Source of the DNA: Pseudomonadota bacterium
Lineage (GTDB): Bacteria > Pseudomonadota > Gammaproteobacteria > Arenicellales > UBA868
Direction: 5' to 3'
NCBI GenBank assembly: GCA_018661145.1
Contig: JABJIU010000088.1
Coordinates: 1-20,880, forward strand
Length of the DNA stretch: 20,880 nucleotides
The notes beneath the pieces are model-generated. The model had not been told where the DNA came from, made no database searches, and saw only the letters and a list, made by a program, of their open reading frames with translations. The position numbers and the translations under genes are program-made. The first letter of the stretch is position 1, and the number at the start of each line of letters is the position of its first letter. This document shows, piece after piece, positions 14,659-20,880 of this stretch.

Positions 14659-15108
14659 GTGAATATTTTTCTCACCGGCGTGACGGTTTTGGTCCTGACC
14701 GCCAGTTCTGCAGTGCAGGCGCACGACACAGAGAGTTACGAGCATATCGTTGCGACACCGATAGAAATTAATGAACAGTCAGCGACGAACGTTGGACAGG
14801 AGTACCGATATCCATCTGGTGAGCCCGTTTTGCTTGCATACAGAATTGTTGTGAAATCTGGGCAAAAGACAAGTTGGCATAAACATTCAGTTCCACTTTT
14901 CGCTTACATCATGTCCGGTGCCCTTGAGATTGATTATGGGTCTAAAGGTATAAAGAAGTTTAAAAAAGGGATGGGTTTTGTTGAAGCAATAGACTGGTGT
15001 CATCAGGGTCTTGGCGTGGGAGATGAAGATGCGGTTATTTTGGGGCTATATCTTGCCGAAAATAGCCCCGATTCAGCGAAACCCGTTATCTGCGATGGCC
15101 CTCAATAA
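14659..15108 (+). CDS. Exported cupin-domain protein
   Basis: A 149-residue protein with a short signal peptide (MNIFLTGVTVLVLTASSAVQA, cleavage expected before HDTES) and a single cupin barrel. Metal-binding candidates lie in the SWHKHSVPLFAYIMSGALEI segment, and two Cys (DWCHQG and VICDGP) could form a disulfide. Small periplasmic cupins of this kind are common, but no reaction can be assigned. The start is GTG at 14659 with AAAAAGGGA upstream. It is preceded by the repeat remnant and followed after 66 nt by the GYD-domain gene, so it may be monocistronic or head a short operon. Confidence 0.78.
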   Translation: MNIFLTGVTVLVLTASSAVQAHDTESYEHIVATPIEINEQSATNVGQEYRYPSGEPVLLAYRIVVKSGQKTSWHKHSVPLFAYIMSGALEIDYGSKGIKKFKKGMGFVEAIDWCHQGLGVGDEDAVILGLYLAENSPDSAKPVICDGPQ

Positions 15109-15174
15109 GATCACCTCAGCGGGCTTGGTCAGGTAGATTATCCGCAGTTAAATTAAATTAAGGAGAAGTCAGAG

Positions 15175-15504
15175 ATGAAGTCAATTATTCTTGGAACCTA
15201 CAATGAAAAAGGCCTCGAAGGCCTCACCAACAGCAGCTTTGCAAAGCGTGAAGCTGCCGCCAAAACTGCCTGTGAGGCAGCAGGCGCGAAGTTGACGGAT
15301 ATGTTTTTCACAATCGGTTCGAGTGATGTGGTGGGGATTATGGAAGTGGACAGCGTGGAACAGGCTATTGGCCTGAAAGAGGCATTCATGGCATCAGGTG
15401 TTTGGAAGCATATTCAGTTGTTGCATGAGTTTGACGTAGACGCGGCGATTTCTGCTGCAAACAAAGTGCGCGGAATTTATCAGCCAGCGGGCCAGGAATC
15501 CTGA
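15175..15504 (+). CDS. GYD domain-containing protein
   Basis: A 109-residue cytosolic protein of the GYD family, small ferredoxin-like alpha/beta domains of unknown function. The family-typical opening MKSIILGTYNEKGLEGL, the central KLTDMFFTIGSSDVVGIMEV and a C-terminal helix are visible. The family's Gly-Tyr-Asp element is here GSSDVV, so the name motif is only partly kept. A good Shine-Dalgarno (AAGGAGAAG) precedes the ATG. It starts a probable operon with the kinase-like gene (57 nt gap) and the dehydrogenase gene. GYD proteins are often found beside catabolic enzymes, but no reaction is known. Confidence 0.85.
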   Translation: MKSIILGTYNEKGLEGLTNSSFAKREAAAKTACEAAGAKLTDMFFTIGSSDVVGIMEVDSVEQAIGLKEAFMASGVWKHIQLLHEFDVDAAISAANKVRGIYQPAGQES

Positions 15505-15561
15505 ACTGCGTTTGCAGAGTCCCTTGACTTCGTTATTCTGGACAGGGGAATAAAGCGGATT

Positions 15562-16554
15562 ATGACGCCGGACCAGGATCAGACGAAGCAGCGGGTGGAG
15601 CGCCTGCTTGAGCGGTATGAATTTGCGGCTCCACCTGAGGTGTCATATTTAACGGCGTCTGAAAATCAGATATACCTAATTGATGATCACCATTCGACTA
15701 GACGATATGTGGTCAGAATCAATTCGGGCCGTCTCGCCTATCACAACGCTGAACAGATTCATTCTGAAATGATGTGGCTGGACGCCCTGGGCACTGATAC
15801 GGATATCATCGTCCCCAAAGTTTTGGCCGCCAAAGACGGTTCCTGGGTTCAAGAATTGAGATTACCGGGTAAGGATCAGCCCAGTTACGCGGTCGTTTAC
15901 AGTTTTCTCGATGGTGTCGAGCCGCCTGAAGATGAACTCGTGGAGGGGTTTGAGCGCCTGGGCACCATTTCGGCACAAATGCATTCCCATGCCAAGCGTT
16001 GGATGCCACCCAGTGAATTCACTCGCCCCACCTGGACGCCAGAAGCCATCCTCACTGACCAACTCACCTGGGGCAACTGGCGGGAAGGTGTCAATATCAA
16101 CGCGGAAGCGTTAAACGTGTTGCGACGGGCAGAGGCGGTAATTCATCGTCGACTGGAGGATGCCGATGTGGGTTCTGAGAACTATGGTCTGATCCATGCG
16201 GACCTGAGACTTGCGAATCTTCTCATTCATGGTGAGATCACAGCGATTATCGACTTTGATGATTGTGGATTCGGTTGGTACCTCTTTGATCTCGCGGGTG
16301 CGTTAAGCTTTTTGGAGGAAAGAGAGGATATTGCGGATCTGATCGATAGTTGGATTCGTGGTTACCAAACGGTCGCCGAAGTTCCGGCGGACGCCGAAGT
16401 GATGATTCCAACGCTGATTATGCTGCGAAGACTTCAACTGATTGGTTGGCTTGGATATCAGCAGGCCCATCTGGACTTTGCCCGCCAGATAGGCCAGGCC
16501 TTTACCACAGACTCATGCCGGTTGGCTGAGCAGTATGTTGACCGCTTTTCCTAG
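15562..16554 (+). CDS. APH-fold phosphotransferase (small-molecule kinase)
   Basis: A 330-residue member of the aminoglycoside phosphotransferase/choline kinase superfamily. The catalytic loop is IHADLRLANLLI (H212, D214, N219) and the metal-binding DFG equivalent is IIDFDDCGFGWY (D231). An N-lobe with a conserved-looking RYVVRIN strand supplies the ATP-binding Lys/Arg region. The family includes homoserine kinase ThrB type II, hydroxylysine kinase, choline kinase and the SrkA stress kinase. The pattern fits the homoserine/hydroxylysine type best, but the substrate is open. The gene ends 32 nt before a dimethylglycine-dehydrogenase-like gene, which suggests an amino alcohol or methylated amine substrate. 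Confidence 0.84.
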   Translation: MTPDQDQTKQRVERLLERYEFAAPPEVSYLTASENQIYLIDDHHSTRRYVVRINSGRLAYHNAEQIHSEMMWLDALGTDTDIIVPKVLAAKDGSWVQELRLPGKDQPSYAVVYSFLDGVEPPEDELVEGFERLGTISAQMHSHAKRWMPPSEFTRPTWTPEAILTDQLTWGNWREGVNINAEALNVLRRAEAVIHRRLEDADVGSENYGLIHADLRLANLLIHGEITAIIDFDDCGFGWYLFDLAGALSFLEEREDIADLIDSWIRGYQTVAEVPADAEVMIPTLIMLRRLQLIGWLGYQQAHLDFARQIGQAFTTDSCRLAEQYVDRFS

Positions 16555-16586
16555 ACAACACCACTTTTCGGGTTTTGGAGAACTAA

Positions 16587-19037
16587 ATGACTGAACATCC
16601 GCCTTCGTCAGCAGAGATTGTGATCATTGGGGGAGGAGTGATTGGTTGCTCAACTGCCTATCATCTGGCGAAGAACACCAACAAGGAGGTTATCCTCCTT
16701 GAAAAAGACACAATAACCTCCGGGACCACTTGGCATGCCGCCGGAGCAGTTGGTCAGTTAAGAAACAACGCCAATATTACGCGGCTGCTGGGTCACTCAG
16801 TTGAACTCTACGAAGCCCTTGAAAAGGAAACCGGTCAAAGTACCGGCTGGGTTAGAAATGGATCCATTCGGCTGGCGTGCAATATCGATCGCAGACGTGA
16901 GTTTGAACGTGCTGCAACAATCGCGCATTCGTTTGGCCTCGAATTTGACATTATCTCACCGCGAGAAGCTCAGGAGATGATTCCGCAGATGGAAGTCGAG
17001 GATGTAATCTGCGCGGCGTACGTAAGCAGTGACGGGGTCGCGTCGCCTTCGGATCTTACCGCAGCATTGGCAAAAGGTGCCCGGATGCACGGGGCGCGAC
17101 TTTATGAAGGGGTAGCCGTGACGGGTTTCGAGTTGATCGGGGATCGCGTTCATGGAATCCGTACAGCAACGGATGAAGTGATCCGGTGTGATGCGGTCGT
17201 TAACTGTGCCGGCATCTGGTCGCGTCAGCTCGGGCGAATGGCTGGCGTCAATATTCCTGTACAACCCTCCTATCACCAGTACTTTGTTTCGGAGCTAATA
17301 GAAGGCCTTGCCAGAAACGTGCCGACGGTTCGTGATCCGGATAATCTTACGTACTTCAAGGAAGAAGTAGGGGGGCTTGCGGTTGGAGGATATGAGTTAA
17401 ATCCCGTGGCATGGGATGGAGCATCAGTTCCGGAGTCATTCTCCTTTCAGTTGTTTCCTGAAGTTTACGAAAGGTTCGAACCCTGCATGGAAGGGGTATT
17501 GGCGCGGTTCCCTGCTTTGGAGTCTGTTGGTATCAAACAGTGGATTAACGGCCTGGAGTCCTTCACCGAGGATGGCATGTTTGTGCTTGGGAAAGCGCCA
17601 GAGAAAGAAAACTTTTTCGTCGGTACGGGATTTAATGCATTTGGAATCGCTTCGGCCGGGGGGGCAGGCAAGGCGCTTGCCGAATGGATCACGGAGGGTG
17701 CACCAGAGTTTGATCTGTGGTCTGCAGACATTAGACGTTTCGGTCGATATACCCAAGACAACCGGCAGCTTCGGTTGCGTGCACTGGAGGGGCAGGCCCG
17801 GCATTACACGATGAGTTGGCCGGATCATGAAAACGAAGCATGTCGACCCTTACGTCGTAGCCCACTTTATGAGCGGCTCAGCCAGAAGCAGGCGTGTTTT
17901 GGCGTAAAGTCTGGCTGGGAGAGGGCAAATTGGTTTGCGCCGGACGGTGTTGATCCGATAGACGTCCCCTCCTTTGATGAGCCCAACTGGATGCAATACT
18001 CCGGACAGGAGCATCAGGCCTGCAGAGAACAAGTTGTCCTGATTGACCAGAGTTCATTCGCGAAATATGTCCTGGTGGGAAGGGATGCGCAGCGCGTCTT
18101 GGCGCGGACCTGTTCCTGTCGGCCAGACTTCAAGCCGTTTGCAGTCAAATATACGCAGATTCTGAATGGAGACGGGGGGATCGCCAGTGATTTGACCGTG
18201 ACCCGGGTATCTGAAAACGAGTTCTACATCGTTACCGGGACAGGATTTGCGGTACACGATTACGAGGAAATCCGGTCGAGGATCAGACCAGATCAGGATG
18301 CCCATCTTGTCGATATCACGTCGGCATTTGCCGTATTGGTGGTTATGGGGCCTTCCTCCCGGGCGCTGTTGAGTTCGCTGGCGCAAGGTGATTTCTCTAA
18401 TGAGGCGTTCCCATTTGGGGTATGTCGAGACGTGATGATTGCAGGCGCACCAGTGCGAGCGCTGCGCGTGTCCTTTGTGGGAGAGCTGGGTTGGGAATTG
18501 CACGTTCCCTCTGAGTACGCGACCGCGGTTTACGATACGTTATTCGATAACGGCGAGGAATGGGGTCTAAGGGACGCTGGGTATCGGTCTCTAGATTCCC
18601 TGCGTCTTGAAAAAGGAAACCGCTTGTGGGGAGTTGAGCTAAGTCCAGACTACAACCCTTTTGAGGCGGGACTTGGGGGATTTGTTGCTATTAACTCCAA
18701 CCATGACTTTATCGGGCGTGATGCGCTAATACGACAAAAGTCTAGCCCTCTTACCCGACGTCTTGTCAGCCTGACCCATGATGAACCCTCTGCGAGACTT
18801 CTGGGAGGAGAAACGATCTTACGCAACGGCCAGCGGGTCGGATGGTTGTCGTCGGGAGGGTACGGTCATTCGGTAGGTCAGAATATCGGACTAGGATATG
18901 TTCGCAACGCGCACGGGGTTGATGACGAATATCTAGAGACGGGCAAGTATGAACTGGAGGTGCGGAATCAGATAGTTCCTGCTCAGTTGCACCTGCAGGC
19001 ACTGTACGATCCACAGAATCTGAAATTAAGATCCTAG
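16587..19037 (+). CDS. Dimethylglycine/sarcosine dehydrogenase-like FAD enzyme with C-terminal GcvT domain
   Basis: An 816-residue two-domain flavoprotein. The N-terminal DAO-type domain has the nucleotide-binding GGGVIG (residues 15-20). The GTTWHAAG motif has H50 in the position that carries covalent FAD in dimethylglycine and sarcosine dehydrogenases. From about residue 420 a glycine-cleavage T-protein domain follows, including the typical SFVGELGWELHVPSEYA and NPFEAGLGGFVAIN stretches. It would bind tetrahydrofolate and capture the formaldehyde released by N-demethylation. Length agrees with mitochondrial-type DMGDH and SDH. Substrate choice between dimethylglycine, sarcosine and other N-methyl amines cannot be decided. 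The stop codon lies inside a terminator hairpin. Confidence 0.92.
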   Translation: MTEHPPSSAEIVIIGGGVIGCSTAYHLAKNTNKEVILLEKDTITSGTTWHAAGAVGQLRNNANITRLLGHSVELYEALEKETGQSTGWVRNGSIRLACNIDRRREFERAATIAHSFGLEFDIISPREAQEMIPQMEVEDVICAAYVSSDGVASPSDLTAALAKGARMHGARLYEGVAVTGFELIGDRVHGIRTATDEVIRCDAVVNCAGIWSRQLGRMAGVNIPVQPSYHQYFVSELIEGLARNVPTVRDPDNLTYFKEEVGGLAVGGYELNPVAWDGASVPESFSFQLFPEVYERFEPCMEGVLARFPALESVGIKQWINGLESFTEDGMFVLGKAPEKENFFVGTGFNAFGIASAGGAGKALAEWITEGAPEFDLWSADIRRFGRYTQDNRQLRLRALEGQARHYTMSWPDHENEACRPLRRSPLYERLSQKQACFGVKSGWERANWFAPDGVDPIDVPSFDEPNWMQYSGQEHQACREQVVLIDQSSFAKYVLVGRDAQRVLARTCSCRPDFKPFAVKYTQILNGDGGIASDLTVTRVSENEFYIVTGTGFAVHDYEEIRSRIRPDQDAHLVDITSAFAVLVVMGPSSRALLSSLAQGDFSNEAFPFGVCRDVMIAGAPVRALRVSFVGELGWELHVPSEYATAVYDTLFDNGEEWGLRDAGYRSLDSLRLEKGNRLWGVELSPDYNPFEAGLGGFVAINSNHDFIGRDALIRQKSSPLTRRLVSLTHDEPSARLLGGETILRNGQRVGWLSSGGYGHSVGQNIGLGYVRNAHGVDDEYLETGKYELEVRNQIVPAQLHLQALYDPQNLKLRS

Positions 19038-19058
19038 TCGTCTGCGACTAGGTTTCTT
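19033..19058 (+). terminator. Intrinsic terminator overlapping the stop codon of the dehydrogenase gene
   Basis: CCTAGTCG (19033-19040) pairs perfectly with CGACTAGG (19045-19052) around a TCTG loop, followed by TTTCTT. The TAG stop at 19035-19037 is part of the stem, so the last translating ribosome would cover the hairpin. It separates the operon from the convergent small minus-strand gene. Confidence 0.85.
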
Positions 19059-19080
19059 CCGAGCTACGGGTACTGGCCGT

Positions 19081-19314
19081 TCAGCGGCCCGACCAATCCA
19101 CCCGCTCCATTTGTTCTGCGATAAAGTGCCTCTGAACGAGCTCCAGCAACGTGATGTAGCGTATTGCATTTGTGATGGTTTGTTCACCGTCCCATGCGCT
19201 TTTGGCATCGATCAATTCATTGACTACGTGATCCATGGGCTGTGTTTTATTGAATTGGATAGGGTGCGAGGGGGGTTCTAACGCCTTCCGAATTTTCTGC
19301 CAGAGTTCAATCAT
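19081..19314 (-). CDS. Small uncharacterised protein
   Basis: I do not recognise this 77-residue product. It begins MIELWQKIRKALEPPSH and ends in an amphipathic-looking helical stretch (ITLLELVQRHFIAEQMERVD). It has balanced charge, no membrane segment and no Cys. A longer frame exists from a TTG at 19335, but the ATG at 19314 has a GAGGAAAA Shine-Dalgarno at proper spacing and is preferred. The amino-acid composition looks like a genuine soluble protein, and nothing lies on the opposite strand. It converges on the dehydrogenase gene, with the terminator hairpin between the two stops. Confidence 0.62.
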   Translation of the reverse strand: MIELWQKIRKALEPPSHPIQFNKTQPMDHVVNELIDAKSAWDGEQTITNAIRYITLLELVQRHFIAEQMERVDWSGR

Positions 19315-19318
19315 GCGG

Positions 19319-19326
19319 TTTTCCTC
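19319..19326 (-). promoter_or_regulatory. Ribosome binding site deciding the start of the small minus-strand gene
   Basis: Read on the minus strand, GAGGAAAA lies about four bases before the ATG at 19314. No comparable signal precedes the alternative TTG at 19335. Confidence 0.6.
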
Positions 19327-19527
19327 AGTAGGCAACAGGTGGATACTTGAATTTGAATTGGGACGCCGTTCAGTGGAATTTCCATCTTGATTCTAGGGCC
19401 AATATTGAGTTTGGCAACCTCTGAAATTGTGATAACGACGCTTTTTATTTTTCCTCCTGCGTGTAAGATTTAAGGGTTGGGTCGCAATCTTCTGTTGTCC
19501 GACAGGGCCCGGTTTGGTTTTCTTGAT

Positions 19528-19535
19528 GAGGAGGA
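19528..19535 (+). promoter_or_regulatory. Ribosome binding site fixing the SDR start
   Basis: GAGGAGGA ends four bases before the ATG at 19540. An in-frame upstream TTG at 19477 would add 21 residues with no ribosome binding site and would place this purine tract inside the coding sequence. Confidence 0.78.
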
Positions 19536-19539
19536 ATAC

Positions 19540-20319
19540 ATGTTTACGTCTATAAATGATAGATCAGTGATCGTTACCGGTGCGAGCAAAGGCATAGGCA
19601 AGGGGATTGCTGAAGTTTTTGCGAGAGCCGGGGCAAAGGTTCTAGTGGTGGCAAGAAATGGCGATGCGGCCGAAGAAGTGGCGCGTGGCATCAATAATGA
19701 TGGAGGTATCGCAAGCGCGACCAGCGCGGATGTTACAAGCGAGGAAGATATGAAGGAGATGGCAGCCATAGCCATCGAGCGTCACGGTAGCTTGGATATC
19801 TTGTGTGCGAACGCCGGTATCTACCCCCAGACAAAGTTGGAAGATATGACAGTCGAAGAGTGGGATAGCGTGCTGGCCACTAACCTTAAGGGCAACTTCC
19901 TCTCGGTGAAGGCCTGCTTGCCCCACATGAAGGCCAGTGATTATGGCCGGATCATCTTGACTTCATCGATTACCGGTCCGGTAACCGGTTTTCCCGGATG
20001 GACCCATTACGGTGCCAGTAAATCTGCACAACTCGGTTTTATGCGGACCGCCTGCATGGAGTTCGCAAAATTTGGTATCACTGTGAATGCCGTGTTGCCG
20101 GGCAACACATTAACAGAGGGGTTGATGGAGCTGGGCCAGGATTATCTCGACACCATGGCGGCGTCTGTTCCCCTAAAACGTTTGGGCACGGTTGAGGATA
20201 TCGGTAACGCAGCCTTGTTTCTCGCCACAAAAGAGGCGGGATACATCACAGGCCAGACGATCACAATCGATGGTGGTCAGATTATTCCGGAGTCTTTGGA
20301 GGCATTGCAAGAGGCCTGA
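19540..20319 (+). CDS. Short-chain dehydrogenase/reductase (FabG-like SDR)
   Basis: A 259-residue classical SDR. The cofactor motif is TGASKGIG (residues 13-20), the structural motif NAG is at 91-93, and the catalytic residues are S143 (TSSITG), Y157 and K161 (YGASK). The C-terminal EAGYITGQTITIDGGQIIPE matches the FabG branch. An Arg at the end of the second strand (VVARN) favours NADPH. It oxidises or reduces a secondary alcohol or ketone. FabG-like sequence does not imply fatty-acid synthesis, because no fab genes surround it. The gene is flanked by about 225 bp upstream and a strong terminator downstream, so it is probably transcribed alone. Confidence 0.9.
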   Translation: MFTSINDRSVIVTGASKGIGKGIAEVFARAGAKVLVVARNGDAAEEVARGINNDGGIASATSADVTSEEDMKEMAAIAIERHGSLDILCANAGIYPQTKLEDMTVEEWDSVLATNLKGNFLSVKACLPHMKASDYGRIILTSSITGPVTGFPGWTHYGASKSAQLGFMRTACMEFAKFGITVNAVLPGNTLTEGLMELGQDYLDTMAASVPLKRLGTVEDIGNAALFLATKEAGYITGQTITIDGGQIIPESLEALQEA

Positions 20320-20361
20320 AAGCGTTCTCCACGCTGATCTCTGATTTTTCATCGTATTTAG

Positions 20362-20393
20362 AAAAACCCCGCTTCGGCGGGGTTTTGTTTTTT
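20362..20393. terminator. Strong bidirectional intrinsic terminator with UUCG tetraloop
   Basis: AAAACCCCGC pairs with GCGGGGTTTT (10 bp) around TTCG. On the plus strand a T-rich tail follows (TTTTGTTTTTT). On the minus strand the complementary A-run gives GGGGTTTTTC. It therefore ends transcription of the SDR gene and can also act for anything transcribed leftward from about 20400-20550. Confidence 0.95.
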
Positions 20394-20403
20394 CGAACTG
20401 TGA

Positions 20404-20550
20404 TTAATGCGGTGTCTCACGATGACGGCTAAATGTCGTTCGGGGAATACCACCGTCTTCAGTGCCTGCTCTCCAATCCATCCATGTTTTTTCGATTCCT
20501 AACCGGTGAGCCCGTCTGATGTCGAAGGGTAGCGGACGCCTGTCTGCCAA
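20404..20550 (-). CDS. Possible small ORF overlapping the EamA gene start
   Basis: The minus-strand frame reads ADRRPLPFDIRRAHRLGIEK, then TWMDWRAGTEDGGIPRTTFS and a short tail to TAA, 48 residues from a TTG at 20550. A shorter ATG start gives 25 residues. It is basic and rich in Trp and Arg. In its favour, its stop is followed after 17 nt by the bidirectional terminator, and about 38 of its codons lie in otherwise gene-free DNA. Against it, there is no convincing ribosome binding site and the 5' part is antisense to the EamA start. I do not recognise the sequence. Confidence 0.22.
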   Translation of the reverse strand: MADRRPLPFDIRRAHRLGIEKTWMDWRAGTEDGGIPRTTFSRHRETPH

Positions 20551-20880
20551 TGTCCAATGCTTTGGTGCGATGTTGCTGTGGGCAGGCGGTTTTGTGTCGC
20601 TCGAGTTCCTGTTGGCGGACTGGGGCGCGCTGTCGCTGAACGCAGTGCGCTTTGCGGTCAGCGCAGGATTTCTAGTGATCTGGTGGCTGTTGCGGGAGGG
20701 AGTACATCAAGCCAGGCGAGTGTCCTGGTGGAAAGGGCTTTTTATTGGGGCTCTAGGTTGGGGAGTCGGTTCAATCTTTTTGTATCTGGGTCAGAGATTG
20801 TCTGATCCGGTAACAACCACCATCGTCGTCGCCATGATGCCGATTGCCGGAGCCGCAATCGAGATGATCTTTGATGGGCG
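20519..20880 (+). CDS. EamA/DMT-family transporter, N-terminal part (3' end outside window)
   Basis: From the ATG at 20519 the frame stays open to the window edge for 120 complete codons and starts MSKGSGRLSANVQCFGAMLL. Predicted membrane segments lie in CFGAMLLWAGGFVSLEFLL, in ALSLNAVRFAVSAGFLVIWW, in the glycine-rich GLFIGALGWGVGSIFLYLGQ, and in a TTTIVVAMMPIAGAAIEMIF segment. The pattern of an N-terminal span with Trp-Gly, then NAVRF, then a span before the proline-containing MMPI helix is typical of drug/metabolite exporters of the 10-TM EamA type. The full gene should be near 290-310 residues. A GGTGAG lies at acceptable distance upstream. The substrate is unknown. Confidence 0.83.
   Translation, partial: MSKGSGRLSANVQCFGAMLLWAGGFVSLEFLLADWGALSLNAVRFAVSAGFLVIWWLLREGVHQARRVSWWKGLFIGALGWGVGSIFLYLGQRLSDPVTTTIVVAMMPIAGAAIEMIFDG

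Noticed and set aside
20484..20519. Eleven-codon leader peptide (MFFRFLTGEPV) ending TGATG on the EamA start
   Set aside because: The TGATG coupling is suggestive, but there is no purine tract before its ATG and no run of regulatory codons, so chance is the simpler explanation.

Overview
The window reads as accessory catabolic DNA from a proteobacterium, most likely a marine or soil gammaproteobacterium. This is inferred from family content and moderate, uneven G+C; nothing in the window fixes the taxon. No rRNA, tRNA, CRISPR array, transposase, phage gene or transcriptional regulator was recognised. Almost all genes are enzymes or transporters for small nitrogenous or carboxylic metabolites.

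Left part (1-3508): the 3' end of an N-carbamoylputrescine amidase gene (aguB) converges on a minus-strand TauD/TfdA-type 2-oxoglutarate dioxygenase. That gene is divergent from a pirin gene. An AzlC/AzlD amino-acid exporter pair follows, with a 4-nt overlap.

Centre (3642-13668): eight plus-strand genes with mostly very short gaps or GTGA overlaps form a probable operon. In order they are a LeuB-like beta-decarboxylating dehydrogenase, a GMC oxidoreductase, a gamma-butyrobetaine-hydroxylase-like dioxygenase, a ThDP decarboxylase resembling 5-guanidino-2-oxopentanoate (2-ketoarginine) decarboxylase, a phytanoyl-CoA-type dioxygenase, an aldehyde dehydrogenase, an Ldh-family NAD(P) oxidoreductase and an exported alpha/beta hydrolase. 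Together they suggest hydroxylate, oxidise to 2-oxo acid, decarboxylate to aldehyde, oxidise to acid, possibly on a guanidino or other cationic amino-acid derivative. The substrate cannot be read from sequence.

A block of about 255 bp spanning the ldh/hydrolase junction is present again, about 90% identical and in the same orientation, downstream of mscL. The two direct repeats therefore flank the hydrolase body and mscL. Each copy carries a 7-bp hairpin whose stem is identical while three of four loop bases differ.

Right part (14659-20880): an exported cupin, then a likely operon of a GYD-domain protein, an APH-fold kinase and a dimethylglycine/sarcosine-dehydrogenase-like flavoprotein fused to a GcvT domain. 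The last gene ends in an intrinsic terminator that contains its stop codon. A small uncharacterised minus-strand gene, an SDR oxidoreductase with a strong bidirectional UUCG terminator, and the 5' end of an EamA/DMT transporter (cut by the window edge) complete the region.
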